Below are positions 7,516 through 8,782 of a stretch of 8,782 bases of DNA, in pieces; position 1 is the stretch's first letter; each line of letters begins with the position of its first letter. Made by a program: the position numbers and the translations under genes. Origin of the DNA: Gorillibacterium sp. GTDB lineage: Bacteria; Bacillota; Bacilli; Paenibacillales; NBRC-103111. The notes beneath the pieces were generated by a model. It did no database searches. It was not told the DNA's origin and saw nothing but the letters and a program-made list of their open reading frames with translations. The DNA is taken from NCBI GenBank assembly GCA_014380705.1, contig JACMJI010000436.1:1-8782 (forward strand). Direction: 5' to 3'.

Positions 7516-7547
7516 TCGGATGCCCAAGCTGACCTGGGCATCCGATT
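7514..7547. terminator. Bidirectional intrinsic terminator between convergent genes
   Basis: A perfect 13-bp inverted repeat, AATCGGATGCCCA at 7514-7526 and TGGGCATCCGATT at 7535-7547, encloses an 8-base loop. On the plus strand it is followed by TATTCTG, and on the minus strand by ACTCTTTCCC, so the T-tracts are modest but the stem is strong. The outer base pairs fall inside the TAA of the GH43 gene (7513-7515) and the TAA of the HD-GYP gene (7549-7547), so one hairpin serves both operon ends. Confidence 0.85.
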
Positions 7548-8536
7548 TATTCTGCTATGCTGGATAAGCTCGCTGTTACAATAAGGGTAAGGTGTTCGGC
7601 TAGGGAAATCTCATGCCCCGACGAAAGATAACGAATGAATGGCCGGTGCATATTGGATAGGATTCGGGTTACAATGGCCCGTTCTCCGTTATTTAATAGA
7701 ACCCTCGTTCCAGGTGGGTAAGGTGGGATTCCATTTATAAAAGCACTGACAATCGTCTCCTTAAACGTCGTTCCATTTAGTGCCATGATGACTTCAATGG
7801 CTTCGTGAGGCTGCATATTTTCCTTTGACAACAAATTCTCATACCTATTTGCCAAGCCGCAGATTTGGGCGTATTCATGAACCTCTCTTCCGGAAATGCC
7901 TCGGGGATACCCCTTTCCATCGTAAGTTTCATGATGTTGAAAAGCGACGTGTGCCGATATTAAGCTGATTTCACGAATATTACGCAAACTGTTAAATCCA
8001 GCATCCGTATGTTTATTCTGATCCGTGGTAATAATCTTACCGATATCATGGAGCAAGCAACCAACGGCTAAATCTCTTAGTTGTAATTCGTTATACCCTA
8101 GCTGCTTAGCAATTTGAAGGGATAACAAGGTAACATTTACGGCATGAGCATAAAGCTGGAGTTGACCCGCAAGGGTTGTTACAGGTATGGATATAACAAC
8201 CGGTCGGCGCTTGACCTCAGAAAGCAGTTTATCTACACCAGATAATATATTCCGTAAAGGGAATGGTTTCTTTCCAGTTGCCGACTGATAGCCTTCCTGG
8301 ACAATTTTAATCAGGTCAATCCACGTGGGCATATCCATCATTTCGTCCAGCGTGATCCCGGTGGATTCCGCATCCTCAACAACAATATGAGAGACGCCAA
8401 ATCGCATTAAACGTTCCAAAAGCTTCGGGTGAATCTTATTGTTAGCAGCAAGTAGAATACGCCCTTGTCCATCATAAATGGGTTTAGCCAATTGCATAAC
8501 CTGTTCATCGTAATCAGATATTCGGATAAGCCTCAT
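7547..8536 (-). CDS. HD-GYP domain protein, putative cyclic-di-GMP phosphodiesterase with altered metal site
   Basis: This 329-residue cytoplasmic protein has three parts. Residues 1-110 form an N-terminal region (QLAKPIYDGQGRILLAAN, then LLERLMRFGVSHIVVED) often seen before HD-GYP domains. Residues about 115-260 are the HD-GYP domain. Residues about 265-329 form a small beta extension starting PPYPPGTRVLLNNGE, also common in the family. Metal-site residues visible are His131, His163-Asp164 (LLHDIGK), His176, and His201-His202 in QHHETYDGKGYP. The usual D-x-Y/F-D-A-L motif after GYP is replaced by NRYENL, with Asn230 in place of the expected Asp ligand. The segment between HDIGK and the next His is also shorter than usual. 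Activity may therefore be reduced or altered. The family hydrolyses c-di-GMP and regulates motility, biofilm or development. An upstream TTG at 8539 is possible, but ATG at 8536 has the better-spaced ribosome site. There is no evident link to the sugar operon. Confidence 0.88.
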   Translation of the reverse strand: MRLIRISDYDEQVMQLAKPIYDGQGRILLAANNKIHPKLLERLMRFGVSHIVVEDAESTGITLDEMMDMPTWIDLIKIVQEGYQSATGKKPFPLRNILSGVDKLLSEVKRRPVVISIPVTTLAGQLQLYAHAVNVTLLSLQIAKQLGYNELQLRDLAVGCLLHDIGKIITTDQNKHTDAGFNSLRNIREISLISAHVAFQHHETYDGKGYPRGISGREVHEYAQICGLANRYENLLSKENMQPHEAIEVIMALNGTTFKETIVSAFINGIPPYPPGTRVLLNNGERAIVTRILSNMHRPFIRYLSSGHEISLAEHLTLIVTASLSSIAE

Positions 8537-8543
8537 CAATGTA

Positions 8544-8549
8544 CCTCTT
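8544..8549 (-). promoter_or_regulatory. Ribosome binding site of the HD-GYP gene
   Basis: On the minus strand AAGAGG (8549-8544) lies 7 bases before ATG at 8536 and only 4 before the alternative TTG at 8539, which favours the ATG. The 70 bases further upstream are AT-rich, but I could not assign a convincing -35/-10 pair. Confidence 0.6.
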
Positions 8550-8618
8550 AATGTTCCAATTTAATTTAACCTGATTAAGTAATACGAAGAAACAGCTCAT
8601 TTTATGGGGGGTAAAGCA

Positions 8619-8647
8619 AAGACCAGGAATTAAATATCCCTGGTCTT
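8619..8647 (-). terminator. Intrinsic terminator of the minus-strand gene at the right edge
   Basis: A perfect 9-bp stem, AAGACCAGG at 8619-8627 pairing with CCTGGTCTT at 8639-8647, encloses an 11-base AT-rich loop. Read on the minus strand, the stem is followed by TGCTTTA and the T-rich side faces the HD-GYP gene. It starts 1 base after a TAA at 8651-8649, as expected for the end of a minus-strand gene lying to the right. It would also insulate the HD-GYP gene from upstream transcription. Confidence 0.65.
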
Positions 8648-8648
8648 A

Positions 8649-8780
8649 TTAATCAGTGAGAACGACTTTGGCTAACAAATCTTTAACGTCGTTGGCTTCC
8701 TTTTCCTTTAAGTTCCTTATCCTTTTTGAAATCCTTTTCGACTTTAGACTCTTTTTTGGCAGGAGTCGGAACGGTTTTTC
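8649..8780 (-). CDS. C-terminal tail of an unidentified minus-strand gene (partial)
   Basis: Reading the minus strand from the right edge, one frame stays open for 43 codons and ends …KEKEANDVKDLLAKVVLTD at TAA 8651-8649, directly before the terminator hairpin. The visible part is Lys/Arg-rich and has no recognisable domain. A second frame is open from the edge to TAA at 8685-8683 and reads PTPAKKESKVEKDFKKDKELK, which looks like a more natural charged linker. The real protein may be in that frame and switch near 8710, by true frameshift or sequence error, or only one frame may be genuine. Function is unknown; the position of the terminator is the main support for a gene here. Confidence 0.35.
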   Translation of the reverse strand, partial: EKPFRLLPKKSLKSKRISKRIRNLKEKEANDVKDLLAKVVLTD

Positions 8781-8782
8781 TG

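Overview
The window looks like a stretch of a Firmicutes genome, most likely Paenibacillus or a close relative. I infer this from moderate GC content, strong AGGAGG-type ribosome sites mixed with TTG starts, a YesM-type sensor kinase next to glycoside hydrolase genes, and an HD-GYP protein of the Bacillales kind. No database search was possible, so the taxon and all family names rest on motif recognition.

Layout. Positions 1-674 hold the 3' part of a YesM/LytS-type sensor histidine kinase whose sensor, membrane and HAMP parts lie to the left of the window. A 163-base gap follows. Four plus-strand genes then form an apparent operon: a GH63/MGH1-like (alpha/alpha)6-barrel glycosidase (838-2976), a 627-residue protein of no family I can name (3083-4966), an aldo/keto reductase resembling L-galactose/aldose dehydrogenases (4969-5871), and a GH43 beta-xylosidase/alpha-L-arabinofuranosidase (5881-7515). 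A 13-bp perfect hairpin at 7514-7547 closes the operon and also serves the convergent minus-strand gene for an HD-GYP protein (8536-7547). At the right edge a second hairpin (8619-8647) seems to end another minus-strand gene, of which only a lysine-rich tail is visible.

How the genes may work together. None of the four operon proteins shows a signal peptide or membrane segment, so they should act in the cytoplasm on oligosaccharides already imported, probably by an ABC transporter encoded outside the window and controlled by the kinase. GH43 and the GH63-like enzyme would trim glycosyl units and the reductase could oxidise a released sugar. The 627-residue protein sits between them, 2 bases upstream of the reductase, and is the best candidate for an undescribed enzyme.

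The most unusual small feature is at 2978-3055. Between the GH63-like gene and the unknown gene there is a short open frame whose peptide (…NWNTWDVRHVLKV, stop) repeats the N-terminal signature of the GH63-like protein (…SWSTWDV…VMKV). It looks like the stub of a second, deleted family member. I saw no rRNA or tRNA gene, CRISPR array, intact transposase or prophage gene.
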